Counted from the stretch's first letter, positions 7,711 through 16,590 are shown. The stretch is DNA of 64,000 bases from Qipengyuania qiaonensis (GCF_019711515.1 NZ_JAIGNO010000001.1:124001-188000); one strand, 5' to 3'. The notes: generated by a model not told the origin, from the sequence alone. Numbers and translations: made by a program.

Positions 7711-7964
7711 GATTTCGCTTTCCGGGCTCGGATCGCCTTTGCCAGGCCCCAGATGGCGATAGCGGCCCAGAAGCCCTCCAGTACGAGGCTTGGCCAGTTG
7801 GTGTGGACCAGTAGCGACACGGTCAGCAGGGCAGCTCCCGTGAGGTTGGTGCCGTGAAGAATGAAGGGATTAGGTTCGTCTTTCCACGTGAGATAGCCAT
7901 AGGCGCCGATAATGCAGGCCATGCCGACGAAGCCGACCAACGTGTAGATATCGAGATCGATCAC
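7707..7964 (-). CDS. small membrane protein, CBU_0592-like family
   Basis: An 85-residue protein with three predicted hydrophobic segments (about residues 6-26, 40-55 and 60-76) and a basic C-terminus. The pattern GMACIIGAYGYLTW followed by HGTNLTGAALLTVSLLVH fits the small membrane family named after CBU_0592, whose function is unknown. The start is GTG, with 4-base overlaps at both ends (aroA before, cmk after). That supports it as a real gene in this operon. Confidence 0.72.
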   Translation of the reverse strand: MIDLDIYTLVGFVGMACIIGAYGYLTWKDEPNPFILHGTNLTGAALLTVSLLVHTNWPSLVLEGFWAAIAIWGLAKAIRARKAKS

Positions 7965-9274
7965 GAGGACGCCGCTTCCAGCAACGCGGCGAAGTTCGGG
8001 AAACTCGTGGCGATCGGTTCGATATCGTCGATCTCGACGCCGCCTTGGCTGGCGAGGCCAGCAATAGCCATGCTCATGGCGATGCGGTGGTCGAGATGGG
8101 TCTTCACCGGGGCGTTTGCGGTGCCGCGGAGCGGATCGCCGCCGCTGCCTTCGATCACGAGACCGTCTTCGCGTTCTTCCAGCGTAACTCCCGAAGCAGA
8201 AAGCGCGGCCGCCATTGCCGACAGGCGATCGCTTTCCTTGACGCGTAATTCGTCGAGACCGCTCGTCACGGTTGTGCCGGATGCCATGGCTGCGGCTACA
8301 AACAGAACGGGGAATTCGTCGATCATGCTGGGAGCGATTTCAGGATCGACCTCGATCCCTTGCAGAGCGGCATGGCGCACGCGCAGATCTGCGACCGGCT
8401 CGCCGCCGACTTCGCGTTCGTCCAGTTTGTCGATGTTCGCGCCCATCTGCGCCAGAACGCGGAAAATCCCGTCGCGCGTCGGGTTGAGGCCGACATTCTC
8501 GATCACCAGATCGCTGCCTGGCACGATGCTGGCAGCCACCGCAAAGAAGGCGGCGGAGGACGGATCGCCCGGAACCTCGATATCGCAAGGATGAAGATCG
8601 GCAGGGCCGTGGATGCGGATGGTGCGCTCGCCGTCCTTCTCCTCGACCGTCAATTCGGCGCCGAATCCACGCAACATGCGCTCGGTGTGGTCGCGCGTCG
8701 GGATCGGCTCGATCACCGTGGTGAAGCCCGGCGTGTTGAGCCCGGCCAGCAGCACGGCGCTCTTCACCTGGGCGCTGGCAACGGGCAGGCGATACTCGAT
8801 CGGCACGGCCGGCTGCATGCCTTCCATCATCAGCGGCAATGTGCCGCCGGGGGAAGGGGTGAAGCTTGCACCCATGGTGGACAGCGGATCGATAACCCGG
8901 CCCATCGGACGTTTCGACAGGCTGGCGTCGCCGGTGAAAGCCGCGGTGATGCCGTGGCTGGCGACGAGGCCCATCAGCAGGCGGGTCGAGGTGCCGGAAT
9001 TGCCCATGTCGAGTGCCGTTTCGGGCTGGAGCAACCCGCCGACACCGACCCCGTCGACGACCCAGTCTTCGCCGTCGCGCTCGATCCGCGCGCCCATTGC
9101 GCGCAGGGCCGCCGCCGTGGCAAGCACGTCTTCGCCCTCGAGCAGGCCCGAAATACGGCTGCGGCCCACGGCCAGCGCGCCGAACATCAGCGAACGGTGG
9201 CTGATCGACTTGTCGCCCGGTACGCGGATGTGTCCGGTCAGCGGGCCTGTGGGCATGAAGCGGTGGGAAGTCAC
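7961..9274 (-). CDS. aroA: 3-phosphoshikimate 1-carboxyvinyltransferase (EPSP synthase)
   Basis: This transfers enolpyruvate from PEP to shikimate-3-phosphate in aromatic amino acid synthesis. The family motif PGDKSISHRSLM lies near residues 19-30, and LDHRIAMSMAIAGLAS near the end is the second conserved PEP-binding region. Length is 437 residues from the GTG at 9274, which gives a TSHRFMPTGPLTGHIRVPGD start like that of related proteins. An ATG at 9256 is the alternative, but it has no ribosome site. The frame stays open about 50 codons further upstream without family-like sequence. Confidence 0.95.
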   Translation of the reverse strand: MTSHRFMPTGPLTGHIRVPGDKSISHRSLMFGALAVGRSRISGLLEGEDVLATAAALRAMGARIERDGEDWVVDGVGVGGLLQPETALDMGNSGTSTRLLMGLVASHGITAAFTGDASLSKRPMGRVIDPLSTMGASFTPSPGGTLPLMMEGMQPAVPIEYRLPVASAQVKSAVLLAGLNTPGFTTVIEPIPTRDHTERMLRGFGAELTVEEKDGERTIRIHGPADLHPCDIEVPGDPSSAAFFAVAASIVPGSDLVIENVGLNPTRDGIFRVLAQMGANIDKLDEREVGGEPVADLRVRHAALQGIEVDPEIAPSMIDEFPVLFVAAAMASGTTVTSGLDELRVKESDRLSAMAAALSASGVTLEEREDGLVIEGSGGDPLRGTANAPVKTHLDHRIAMSMAIAGLASQGGVEIDDIEPIATSFPNFAALLEAASS

Positions 9275-9433
9275 GAATGCGTATCCATATGAAGGCGGCG
9301 CTTTGACAGCGCACATACGTTCTGGCAAGGCGCGCGCGCTGTTGATTCCTGCCCAGCAGGTACCCATCAATACAATTACGAATTCACGGCCCCGCGGCAC
9401 TGCTGTCCGGGGCGACAAGTCCAAGGATTACAC

Positions 9434-9778
9434 ATGGTCAAACCGGAATGGGGCACCAAGCGGACCTGCCCGAACTGCGGCACCCGCTTCTACGATCTGA
9501 ACAAGGAAGATCCCGTCACCTGCATCGAATGCGGTGAAGAGTGGACGCCGGAACCGGTGCTCAAGTCGAAGCAACCGATTCTGGCCGAGGAAGAAGTCAA
9601 GAAGAAGAAAGACGCCGAAGCGGATAGCGATCTGGGTGGCGACGACGATGACGATCTGGATATCGATATCGACGAGGATGGCGATTCCCCGGACAACGAA
9701 GTCGACCTCGGCGGCGACGACGATCTCGGCGTCGAGACGAAGTCCAAGGGCGACGACGACGACGTCGACGAGAGCTGA
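9434..9778 (+). CDS. TIGR02300 family protein (zinc-ribbon FYDLN protein with acidic tail)
   Basis: A 114-residue protein of unknown function typical of alphaproteobacteria. The first 35 residues form a zinc-ribbon with CPNC (Cys12, Cys15) and CIEC (Cys30, Cys33), plus the family hallmark RFYDLNKEDP. The rest is an extremely acidic Asp-rich tail (DDDDDLDIDIDEDGD and similar). Such tails can mimic nucleic acid, but no role is established. It is transcribed away from aroA across a 159-base gap and is followed by tRNA-Ala. Confidence 0.9.
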   Translation: MVKPEWGTKRTCPNCGTRFYDLNKEDPVTCIECGEEWTPEPVLKSKQPILAEEEVKKKKDAEADSDLGGDDDDDLDIDIDEDGDSPDNEVDLGGDDDLGVETKSKGDDDDVDES

Positions 9779-9868
9779 TTTTTCGCTTGCTTTGCGCGGG
9801 GTGGCCTCATAAAGGGCTGCCTCCGCAAGGCTGGCGTGCCTCCCAGGGTGCGCCGTTTGAAATGGCTC

Positions 9869-9944
<76 letters not shown>

Positions 9945-10166
9945 TTTCAGGATTTACCGTTTGACGGCCTTAGCCGACATCCGGCAATAAGACGCGAAGG
10001 GTTTGATGGTAGCAGGCCGTTGCGACGGCCGCGGCTTGCTTCCACCACACCCGGGCAAATGTTTGGGTTTCATCGGGGAATTCCCCACGCTGGCCGACGA
10101 GTTCTCGTCCGCCGGCGTTTTTCGCGTTTATTCGGGCTCGATAGAGTTCGAAAGGAGTAAGCAGGC

Positions 10167-11651
10167 ATGTTCGACAATCTGTCCGACCGCCTAGGTAACG
10201 TCTTCGATCGCCTGAAGGGGCGCGGCGCGCTGTCGGAAAACGACGTGCGCGAGGCGATGCGCGAAATTCGCATCGCGCTGCTCGAAGCCGATGTCGCACT
10301 GCCCGTCGTGCGCCGTTTCATCGATGCAGTCACCGAAAAGGCGATCGGTTCGGAAGTCCTGAAGTCGGTCACGCCCGGCCAGCAGGTCGTCAAGATCGTC
10401 GACGACGAACTGACCGCCATGCTGGGCGGCGGCGAGGATGCCGATCCCAAGGATCGCGAACTGAACTTCGCCGCCAAGCCGCCGGTCGTTATCATGATGG
10501 TCGGTCTCCAGGGCTCGGGCAAGACGACCACCACCGCCAAGCTCGGCAAGCTGATCAAGGCGAAGCACGGCAAGAAGGCCTTGATGGCCTCGCTCGACGT
10601 CAATCGTCCGGCCGCGCAGGAACAGCTCAAGGTCCTTGGCGAGCAGGTCGAAGTCGCGACGCTGCCGATCGTCGAAGGCCAGCAGCCGGTCGATATCGCT
10701 CGCCGCGCCATGGAAAGCGCCAAGCTGCAATCGGCCGATGTGCTCCTGCTCGACACGGCGGGCCGTCTGCATGTCGACGAAGCGCTGATGGCCGAAATGA
10801 AGGCCATTGCCAGCGTTTCGGCACCGACCGAAGTGCTGCTGGTGGTCGACAGCCTGACCGGGCAGGATGCGGTCAACGTCGCGCAGAGCTTTACCGGCGA
10901 AGTGCCGCTGACCGGCGTTGTGCTGACCCGCATGGACGGCGATGCACGCGGAGGTGCGGCGCTGTCGATGCGTTATGTCACCGGCAAGCCGATCAAGTTT
11001 GCCGGCACCGGCGAGAAGCTGGATGCGATCGAGGCGTTCGATCCGAAGCGCGTAGCGGGCCGTATCCTCGGCATGGGCGATGTCGTGTCGCTGGTCGAGC
11101 GGGCTGCGGAAACCATCAAGCAGGACGAGGCCGAAGCGCTCGCGAAGAAGATGGCGCAGGGCAAGTTCGATCTCGAAGATCTGCGCATGCAGCTACGCCA
11201 GATGCAGAATATGGGCGGGCTGGGCATGCTCGCCGGCATGCTTCCGGGCATGAAGAAGGCCAAGGCCGCCATGGCGGCATCGAACATGGATGACCGCGTG
11301 CTGTTGCATATGGATGCGATCATCGGTTCGATGACGCCGAAGGAGCGCAAGCGCCCCGAACTGATGAATGCCAAGCGCAAGAAGCGTGTCGCGGCAGGCT
11401 CGGGCACCGACGTGCAAACCGTCAACAAGGTGCTCAAGATGCATCAGGAGATGGGCCGCGCAATGAAACAGATCAAGAAAATGGGCGGTCTCAAGGGCCT
11501 CGGCGCGCTGTTCGGCGGCGGGGGCATGGGCGCTGCCATGCCGGGCCTTGGCGGTCCGGCCGGTATGCCCGGTCTGGGTGGCGGAAAGGGTCCTGGTGTG
11601 GACCCGAACAAGCTCCCGCCGGACCTCCAGGAACTCCTCAAGAAGAAATAG
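10167..11651 (+). CDS. ffh: signal recognition particle protein
   Basis: The GTPase that, with 4.5S RNA, targets nascent membrane proteins to FtsY and the Sec translocon. The 494-residue protein has the N-domain four-helix bundle, then the G domain with P-loop GLQGSGKTTTTAKLG from about residue 113, DTAGR, and the SRP-specific RMDGDARGGAALS. A Met-rich M domain follows from about residue 300 (GGLGMLAGMLPGMKKAK) and ends in a Gly/Pro/Met-rich tail. The ribosome site AAAGGAG lies before the ATG. It leads the ffh-rpsP-rimM...trmD-rplS block. Confidence 0.98.
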   Translation: MFDNLSDRLGNVFDRLKGRGALSENDVREAMREIRIALLEADVALPVVRRFIDAVTEKAIGSEVLKSVTPGQQVVKIVDDELTAMLGGGEDADPKDRELNFAAKPPVVIMMVGLQGSGKTTTTAKLGKLIKAKHGKKALMASLDVNRPAAQEQLKVLGEQVEVATLPIVEGQQPVDIARRAMESAKLQSADVLLLDTAGRLHVDEALMAEMKAIASVSAPTEVLLVVDSLTGQDAVNVAQSFTGEVPLTGVVLTRMDGDARGGAALSMRYVTGKPIKFAGTGEKLDAIEAFDPKRVAGRILGMGDVVSLVERAAETIKQDEAEALAKKMAQGKFDLEDLRMQLRQMQNMGGLGMLAGMLPGMKKAKAAMAASNMDDRVLLHMDAIIGSMTPKERKRPELMNAKRKKRVAAGSGTDVQTVNKVLKMHQEMGRAMKQIKKMGGLKGLGALFGGGGMGAAMPGLGGPAGMPGLGGGKGPGVDPNKLPPDLQELLKKK

Positions 11652-11685
11652 AATTCAGACGCTTATATTCGAAAGGTAATATCAA

Positions 11686-12177
11686 ATGGCAGTTGCAATC
11701 CGTCTCTCGCGTGGTGGTGCCAAGAAGCGCCCCTACTACCGTATCGTCGTTGCTGATTCGCGTTCCGCGCGTGACGGCAAGTATCTCGAGCAGATCGGCA
11801 CCTACAACCCGATGCTGGCCAAGGATTCGGGCGAGCGCGTGAAGCTCAACGAAGATCGCGCCCGCCACTGGCTGTCGGTCGGCGCCAAGCCGTCGGACCG
11901 CGTCCATCGCTTCCTCGATGCCGCCGGCATCCTCGAGCGCGCGCCGCGCAACAACCCGAAGAAGGGCGAACCGGGCGAAGCCGCCAAGGAACGCGCCGAG
12001 GAAAAGGCCGCCAAGATCGCCGAGGCCGAAGAAGCCGCCAAGGCTGCCGAGGAAGAAGCCCAGGCCGAAACCGAAGCTCCGGCTGAAGAAGCTGCTGCGG
12101 CGGAAGAAGCCCCGGCAGAGGAAACTCCCGCAGAAGAGGCCCCGGCTGAAGAAGCTGCCGAAGAAAAGGCCGAGTAA
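11686..12177 (+). CDS. rpsP: 30S ribosomal protein S16 with long acidic C-terminal extension
   Basis: The first ~80 residues are canonical S16 ([44 protein letters not shown]). After about residue 95 the protein runs on for nearly 70 residues of Ala/Glu/Lys and then Ala/Glu/Pro repeats ([16 protein letters not shown] type). The total is 163 residues, about twice the size of enterobacterial S16. Alphaproteobacterial S16 often carries such tails; their role is unknown and the composition suggests disorder or coiled coil. rimM starts 9 bases after its stop. Confidence 0.96.
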   Translation: MAVAIRLSRGGAKKRPYYRIVVADSRSARDGKYLEQIGTYNPMLAKDSGERVKLNEDRARHWLSVGAKPSDRVHRFLDAAGILERAPRNNPKKGEPGEAAKERAEEKAAKIAEAEEAAKAAEEEAQAETEAPAEEAAAAEEAPAEETPAEEAPAEEAAEEKAE

Positions 12178-12186
12178 GCCTTCTCG

Positions 12187-12675
12187 ATGCAAGACAAGTC
12201 CGTCACGCTCGCTGCCGTCACCGGCGCGCACGGCGTGACGGGCGAAGTCCGTCTGAAGCTGTTCGGCGAGGGGCTGGAAGGCCTCAAGCTCAAGATGCGC
12301 TTCAATGAGGGCGCGCTGACCCTCTCGAAAATACGCAGCGACAACAAGGGCGGTGCCATCGCGCGCTTTGCCGAGGTGTCGGATCGCACCGCGGCGGAGC
12401 AGCTGCGTGGCACTGCCCTGTCCGTTTCCCGCAACGCCTTGCCCGCGCTGGGGGAAGGGGAGTTCTACTTCTCCGACCTGCTCAATCTGGCCGTGGTCAC
12501 CGATGCCGGCGAGCCTGTCGGCCGTGTTTGCGCGGTCGAGAATTTCGGCGCCACCGACATTGTCGAGATAGAGAAACCCGACGGCAAAAAATTCATGGTC
12601 CCATTGACCGAACAAGCCGTGCCGTCCTGGGATGATGAGCGGTTAGTGATTTCGGAGGCATTCCGGGATATATAG
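12187..12675 (+). CDS. rimM: ribosome maturation factor RimM
   Basis: This assists maturation of the 30S head domain and binds S19. The 162-residue protein has the RimM N-domain opening (VTLAAVTGAHGVTGEVRLKLF), a middle AEQLRGTALSVSR stretch, and the PRC-barrel domain with GEFYFSDLLNLAVVTDAGEPVG and MVPLTEQAVPSWD. Position directly after rpsP is the conserved order. In most relatives trmD comes next; here four other genes intervene. Confidence 0.96.
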   Translation: MQDKSVTLAAVTGAHGVTGEVRLKLFGEGLEGLKLKMRFNEGALTLSKIRSDNKGGAIARFAEVSDRTAAEQLRGTALSVSRNALPALGEGEFYFSDLLNLAVVTDAGEPVGRVCAVENFGATDIVEIEKPDGKKFMVPLTEQAVPSWDDERLVISEAFRDI

Positions 12676-12681
12676 ACGGCG

Positions 12682-13236
12682 ATGTCCGCCGTCGCCTCAA
12701 ACCTGTGGCAGCGCCTAGCTGCCCATGAGATCGGCCCTTCCGATGCATCGCTGACTTTTGCCCAACGGCTCGCGCGCGAGAACCGCTGGAGCCACGCTTT
12801 CACCGCCCGCGTGCTGCGCGAATACAAGCGCTTCTGTTATCTCGCCGTGGCGACCGGGCACGAGGTCACTCCATCCGACGCGGTCGATCAGGCCTGGCAC
12901 CTTCACCTCACCTACAGCCGCGACTATTGGGAGCATTTCTGCCCCGAAGTCCTGGGCGCCCCGCTGCACCACGGGCCGACCGCCGGCGGGCAGGCCGAAC
13001 GCACGCGCTATTACGATCAGTATGCCGCTACGCTGAAAAGCTACGAGCAGATGTTCGGCGAACCGCCACCGGCCGATATCTGGCCCACTGCGCGGCGGCG
13101 GTTCCTCGTCGACCCCAAGGGCGTGCGGGTCAATCCGCAGGATGTCATGATCGTGTCACGCATATGGGTGATCCTCATACTCATGGCAGGGGCCTTGCTC
13201 TTTGTCGGCGCCCTGCTCCTTGCAGGGAGTGGCTGA
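12682..13236 (+). CDS. GRDP-like protein with C-terminal membrane anchor
   Basis: A 184-residue protein. The central pattern DAVDQAWHLHLTYSRDYWEHFCPEVLG, followed by LHHGP, resembles the conserved core of glycine-rich-domain-containing (GRDP, PF07173-like) proteins, with Trp, His and Cys at fixed spacing. A single hydrophobic segment (about residues 159-181) near the C-terminus suggests membrane anchoring with the N-part in the cytoplasm. The stop overlaps the next start by one base (TGATG), so the two proteins are probably made together. The function is unknown. Confidence 0.7.
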   Translation: MSAVASNLWQRLAAHEIGPSDASLTFAQRLARENRWSHAFTARVLREYKRFCYLAVATGHEVTPSDAVDQAWHLHLTYSRDYWEHFCPEVLGAPLHHGPTAGGQAERTRYYDQYAATLKSYEQMFGEPPPADIWPTARRRFLVDPKGVRVNPQDVMIVSRIWVILILMAGALLFVGALLLAGSG

Positions 13237-14066
13237 TGGTCACGAGTTTTTCGAGCTATTCGGGCAGCGAGTTCCTGGTGTTCTACGCCGCGCTGATCGC
13301 CGCGGCGGCGGTGGCGGGCATCTGGATGCCGCATTTCCTCCGCGCCGAAGGGCGTGACCAGCGGGTCACCGATACGTCCGAAATTGCCGTGCTGGCCGCT
13401 GGAGGCGGCCGTTTCGCGGAGATGGTTCTGGCCAGGCTGCTGGGGTCGGGTGTGCTGACAGAGGGCAGCAAAAACAAGCTGCGCGTCGCGCGTGCGGGAG
13501 CTGGCGAGACTGCGGCCGAGCGCGCGATTAGTGGGCAGGTGGGCGAATTCGGGATCACCGAGGCTTTCAAGACCCTCAAACCTCATGCCGAGCATATTGA
13601 ACGCGGTCTGATCGATCGCGAACTGCTGATCGACAGGGGTGACCGCTGGATGCTTCGTCTGGCGGGGACCTTGCCTTACCTCGCGGTGCTGGCGGTCGGC
13701 TGGTATCGGCGTGCGGCGGGCGAAGCTTTGGGCGAGCCCACCGGTTTGCTGACCATGCTGATGGTGCTGACCGGGATCCTCGCCCTGTGGCGCTTCTTTA
13801 AACTCGATCCGCGCACGCGTGCCGGGCAAAACGTGCTCGACGCTGCGCGTGAGCAGTCGGTCCGGTTGAAATCGGCGCCGACAAATTCCGAACTCGGACT
13901 GGGCGTGGCGCTGTTCGGTACTGCGATCCTCGCCGGGACACCCTATTCGCAGCTCCATGCCATGCGCCAGTCTGCGACCGGTGACGGGGGTGGCGGCTAT
14001 TCCTCGGATGGCGGCGGCGACAGTGGTGGCGACGGCGGCGGAGGCTGTGGAGGTTGCGGCGGGTAG
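13236..14066 (+). CDS. TIGR04222-type membrane protein with Gly/Cys-rich tail
   Basis: A 276-residue protein with an N-terminal hydrophobic helix (about residues 11-31), a soluble middle with the AERAISGQVGEFG-type segment, two central membrane helices and a fourth hydrophobic stretch. It ends in a low-complexity tail of Gly, Ser, Asp and two Cys (GGGGCGGCGG at the end). This layout fits the TIGR04222 family of unknown function. The start codon is chosen because it overlaps the preceding stop (TGATG). A longer open frame upstream is in the wrong phase for the neighbour and lacks support. Confidence 0.7.
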   Translation: MVTSFSSYSGSEFLVFYAALIAAAAVAGIWMPHFLRAEGRDQRVTDTSEIAVLAAGGGRFAEMVLARLLGSGVLTEGSKNKLRVARAGAGETAAERAISGQVGEFGITEAFKTLKPHAEHIERGLIDRELLIDRGDRWMLRLAGTLPYLAVLAVGWYRRAAGEALGEPTGLLTMLMVLTGILALWRFFKLDPRTRAGQNVLDAAREQSVRLKSAPTNSELGLGVALFGTAILAGTPYSQLHAMRQSATGDGGGGYSSDGGGDSGGDGGGGCGGCGG

Positions 14067-14088
14067 CGCGCGCGCCTAAGCGGCCGAA

Positions 14089-15042
14089 ATGAACTCGCTA
14101 TCAGTCGCTATCGTTCAGGCTGCGCCGATTCCGCTCGCCATCGGCGATGGGATCGATAAGGCGGTGCGGCTGGCGCGCGAAGCGATCGAAAGTGGGGCGA
14201 AGCTCGTCGCGTTCGGCGAGACTTTCCTCGGGGGCTACCCCTTGTGGCTCGACGAGGCGCCTGGCGCTGCCTTGTGGGACTATCCGGGTACCAAGGCGCT
14301 GCACCGCATCTTGTTGGAACAGGCGGTGGTCGCCAATGACGAGCGGCTGCTGCCGTTGCAGGAGCTGTGCGACGAAAGCGGCGCGGTGATCGGCATCGGC
14401 GCGCATGAACGGGTGCGCCGCAGCCTCTACAACAACCAGATGACCTTCCGGCCCGGCCAGCCCGTACTCGATCACCGCAAGCTCGTCCCCACCCATGGCG
14501 AGAGGCTGGTGTGGATGCGCGGCGACGGTTCGACGCTTGGCGTCCATCAGGCCGAGTGGGGCAGCGTCGGCTCGCTGATTTGCTGGGAGCACTGGATGCC
14601 GCTTGCCCGCGCGGCGATGCACAATCTTGGCGAGAGCGTGCATGTGGCCGCCTGGCCGACCGTGCGCGAGGAATATGCGCTGGCCAGCCGCCACTATGCG
14701 ATGGAGGGGCGGTGCTTCGTGCTGGCGGCGGGACTGGTGCAGACGAAGGCGCAGGTGCTCGATGGGCTGGGGCGGGCTGGCGGGTCTGATGAAGGGCGCG
14801 AGTTGATCGAGGCCATCGAGAGCGATGTGCTTAATCGCGGAGGCTCGCTGATCGCCGCGCCCGACGCGCGGGTGATCGCGCAAGCAGGCGAGGGCGAGGA
14901 GATCCTGTTTGCCGAACTGGACCTTGCCGAAATTGAGGAAGGCCTCGCCAGCCTCGACACCGATGGCCACTACTCGCGGCCCGATGTGTTCGAATTGCGG
15001 GTCGATACGCGGGCTAAGGATGGGATTGAGTGGAATGGATAG
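14089..15042 (+). CDS. nitrilase-type carbon-nitrogen hydrolase
   Basis: A 317-residue member of the nitrilase superfamily, with the catalytic triad Glu44 (AFGETFLGGYP), Lys131 (LDHRKLVPTHGER) and Cys165 (GSLICWEHWMPL). The CWEHWMPL context is that of true nitrilases (nitrile to acid plus ammonia) rather than amidases or beta-ureidopropionases, but the substrate cannot be read. It sits inside the normally compact rimM-trmD interval and has no evident link to ribosome biogenesis. Confidence 0.88.
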   Translation: MNSLSVAIVQAAPIPLAIGDGIDKAVRLAREAIESGAKLVAFGETFLGGYPLWLDEAPGAALWDYPGTKALHRILLEQAVVANDERLLPLQELCDESGAVIGIGAHERVRRSLYNNQMTFRPGQPVLDHRKLVPTHGERLVWMRGDGSTLGVHQAEWGSVGSLICWEHWMPLARAAMHNLGESVHVAAWPTVREEYALASRHYAMEGRCFVLAAGLVQTKAQVLDGLGRAGGSDEGRELIEAIESDVLNRGGSLIAAPDARVIAQAGEGEEILFAELDLAEIEEGLASLDTDGHYSRPDVFELRVDTRAKDGIEWNG

Positions 15043-15057
15043 CTCAGTTGCGATCCT

Positions 15058-15357
15058 TTGTTAGTTCCTCTGACCTGCGGTCTGTTGGCAGCATTCTTGG
15101 GCGCCGACCTACTTTCGCGGCATTTGCTGGGTGCGCCAAAGAGGTTTCGCTTCCTTATGGCATTCGCCCTTTCCGTGATCGCAGTGCTTTTGGCACTCTA
15201 TGGCCTCGATTTGGCTGGTCTGGCACCCAGACTTGCGGCCGGAAATCGTCTTGATGGTAGCGGGGCGATGATCGCGTTTGCCTTCGGGCTGCCTGCCTAC
15301 CTCATCATTTTCGTTATCTGTTGGGTTGTGGTTGCCAAACGGTTCGCGAAGTCATGA
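15058..15357 (+). CDS. hypothetical small membrane protein
   Basis: A 99-residue protein I do not recognise. It has three hydrophobic segments (about residues 2-17, 33-54 and 69-92) and a basic end (AKRFAKS). No ATG is available: the frame is closed by a TAG at 15040-15042, and the first usable start is the TTG at 15058. Its stop overlaps the trmD ATG as ATGA, the coupling seen throughout this window, which is the main reason to accept it. Confidence 0.55.
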   Translation: MLVPLTCGLLAAFLGADLLSRHLLGAPKRFRFLMAFALSVIAVLLALYGLDLAGLAPRLAAGNRLDGSGAMIAFAFGLPAYLIIFVICWVVVAKRFAKS

Positions 15358-16208
15358 CCTTCGCCGCCACCATCCTGACTCTCTATCCCGAGATGTTTCC
15401 CGGGCCGCTGGGCGTTTCTCTCGCCGGGCGGGCACTCGAGCGGGGGGACTGGTCGTGCGAGACGGTCCAGATCCGCGATTTCGCGACGGACAGGCACCGC
15501 ACAGTCGACGATACGCCTGCGGGCGGCGGGGCGGGCATGGTGCTCAAACCCAACGTGCTGGCTGCTGCGCTCGATAGTATCCTCCCCGCGACGGGGAGGG
15601 GGACCGTCGAAGACGGTGGAGGGGCACACTCGGCCGTTCCGGACCTCGATGGACCGAAGCGTTCGCGCGTGCCCCTCCACCAGACTTCGTCTGGTTCCCC
15701 TCCCCATGCTGGGGAGGCTGTTCCCATCCTCGCCATGACGCCGCGCGGCAAACCCATCACGCAGGCCCGCATCCGCGAGATCTCAGCAGGCCCTGGCGTC
15801 ACCATCATCTGCGGCCGGTTCGAAGGCTTCGACGAGCGGCTGTTCGAGCGCTATCCGCGGATCGAGCAGATCAGCCTGGCCGATATCGTCCTCTCGGGCG
15901 GAGAGCCCGCCGCGCTCGCGATTCTCGACGCTTGCATTCGGCTGCTTCCCGGAGTAATGGGCGCGCCTTCAAGCGGGCATGAGGAGTCGTTCGAGGACGG
16001 CCTTCTCGAATACCCGCAATATACCCGACCTCAGGAATGGGAAGGGCGCACGATCCCTGAAGTGCTGCGATCGGGGGATCATGCGAAAATCGCTGCCTGG
16101 CGCAAGGCGAGGAGCGAGGAAGACACACGGTTACGCAGGCCGGACCTTTGGGGGCGTTACAGTGACGCTCGGGACCGACCTGCCTCTGGCGCGCGGCGAG
16201 AAGATTGA
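15354..16208 (+). CDS. trmD: tRNA (guanine-N1-)-methyltransferase with in-frame palindromic insert
   Basis: This methylates G37 of tRNAs with SAM, preventing frameshifting. Family motifs are present on both sides of an insert: [13 protein letters not shown] at the N-terminus and [18 protein letters not shown], then [16 protein letters not shown], the trefoil-knot segments [15 protein letters not shown] and [19 protein letters not shown], and the C-terminal [10 protein letters not shown]. Between AALDS and [12 protein letters not shown] lie about 45 extra residues encoded by the palindromic element at 15581-15717. That makes the protein 284 residues instead of about 240. The insert falls in a surface-loop region of the family, so the enzyme may still work. 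The ATG at 15354 overlaps the preceding gene. Confidence 0.92.
   Translation: MTFAATILTLYPEMFPGPLGVSLAGRALERGDWSCETVQIRDFATDRHRTVDDTPAGGGAGMVLKPNVLAAALDSILPATGRGTVEDGGGAHSAVPDLDGPKRSRVPLHQTSSGSPPHAGEAVPILAMTPRGKPITQARIREISAGPGVTIICGRFEGFDERLFERYPRIEQISLADIVLSGGEPAALAILDACIRLLPGVMGAPSSGHEESFEDGLLEYPQYTRPQEWEGRTIPEVLRSGDHAKIAAWRKARSEEDTRLRRPDLWGRYSDARDRPASGARRED
15581..15717. repeat. 137-bp five-hairpin palindromic element inside trmD
   Basis: The element is symmetric. Stem CCTCCCC/GGGGAGG (15581-15587 with 15593-15599), stem ACCGTC/GACGGT (15603-15608 with 15612-15617), a central 10-base stem (15618-15627 with 15669-15678), stem ACCAGAC/GTCTGGT (15679-15685 with 15689-15695), and CCTCCCC/GGGGAGG again (15699-15705 with 15711-15717). 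The two halves are inverted copies of each other with compensating changes. Elements of this look are usually intergenic; here one is translated. It is read without a stop in the trmD frame. Confidence 0.88.
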
Positions 16209-16221
16209 AGGATACGGTTCC

Positions 16222-16590
16222 ATGAACCTGATTCAGCAGCTCGAGGCGGAAGCCGTCGAGAACCTCGGGAAGGACATCCCGGAATTCCGCGCCGGCGACA
16301 CCGTTCGTGTTGGCGTGAAGGTCATCGAAGGCACGCGTGAGCGTGTGCAGATGTTCGAAGGCGTCGTGATCGCTCGTTCGAACCGTTCGATCAACAGCAA
16401 TTTCACCGTGCGCAAGATGAGCTTTGGCGAAGGCGTGGAACGCGTCTTCCCGCTCTACTCGCCGATCGTCGACAGCATCACCGTGGTCCGCCGCGGCGTC
16501 GTGCGTCGCGCAAAGCTGTACTATCTGCGTGGCCGTACCGGCAAGCGCGCCCGCATCGCCGAACGCCGGGACAACGCACCCAAGGCATAA
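16222..16590 (+). CDS. rplS: 50S ribosomal protein L19
   Basis: A 122-residue L19 with the conserved [23 protein letters not shown] and [18 protein letters not shown] patterns and the [18 protein letters not shown] end. It lies at the 30S-50S interface. The ATG at 16222 follows a GAAGGA site and matches the family start [10 protein letters not shown]; longer in-frame readings upstream are not family-like. It ends the block and is followed by a strong terminator. Confidence 0.97.
   Translation: MNLIQQLEAEAVENLGKDIPEFRAGDTVRVGVKVIEGTRERVQMFEGVVIARSNRSINSNFTVRKMSFGEGVERVFPLYSPIVDSITVVRRGVVRRAKLYYLRGRTGKRARIAERRDNAPKA

Noticed and set aside
15581-15717. A frameshift or assembly error in trmD
   Set aside because: The frame is kept on both sides, all family motifs remain, and the extra DNA has an ordered mirror structure that an assembly error would not produce.
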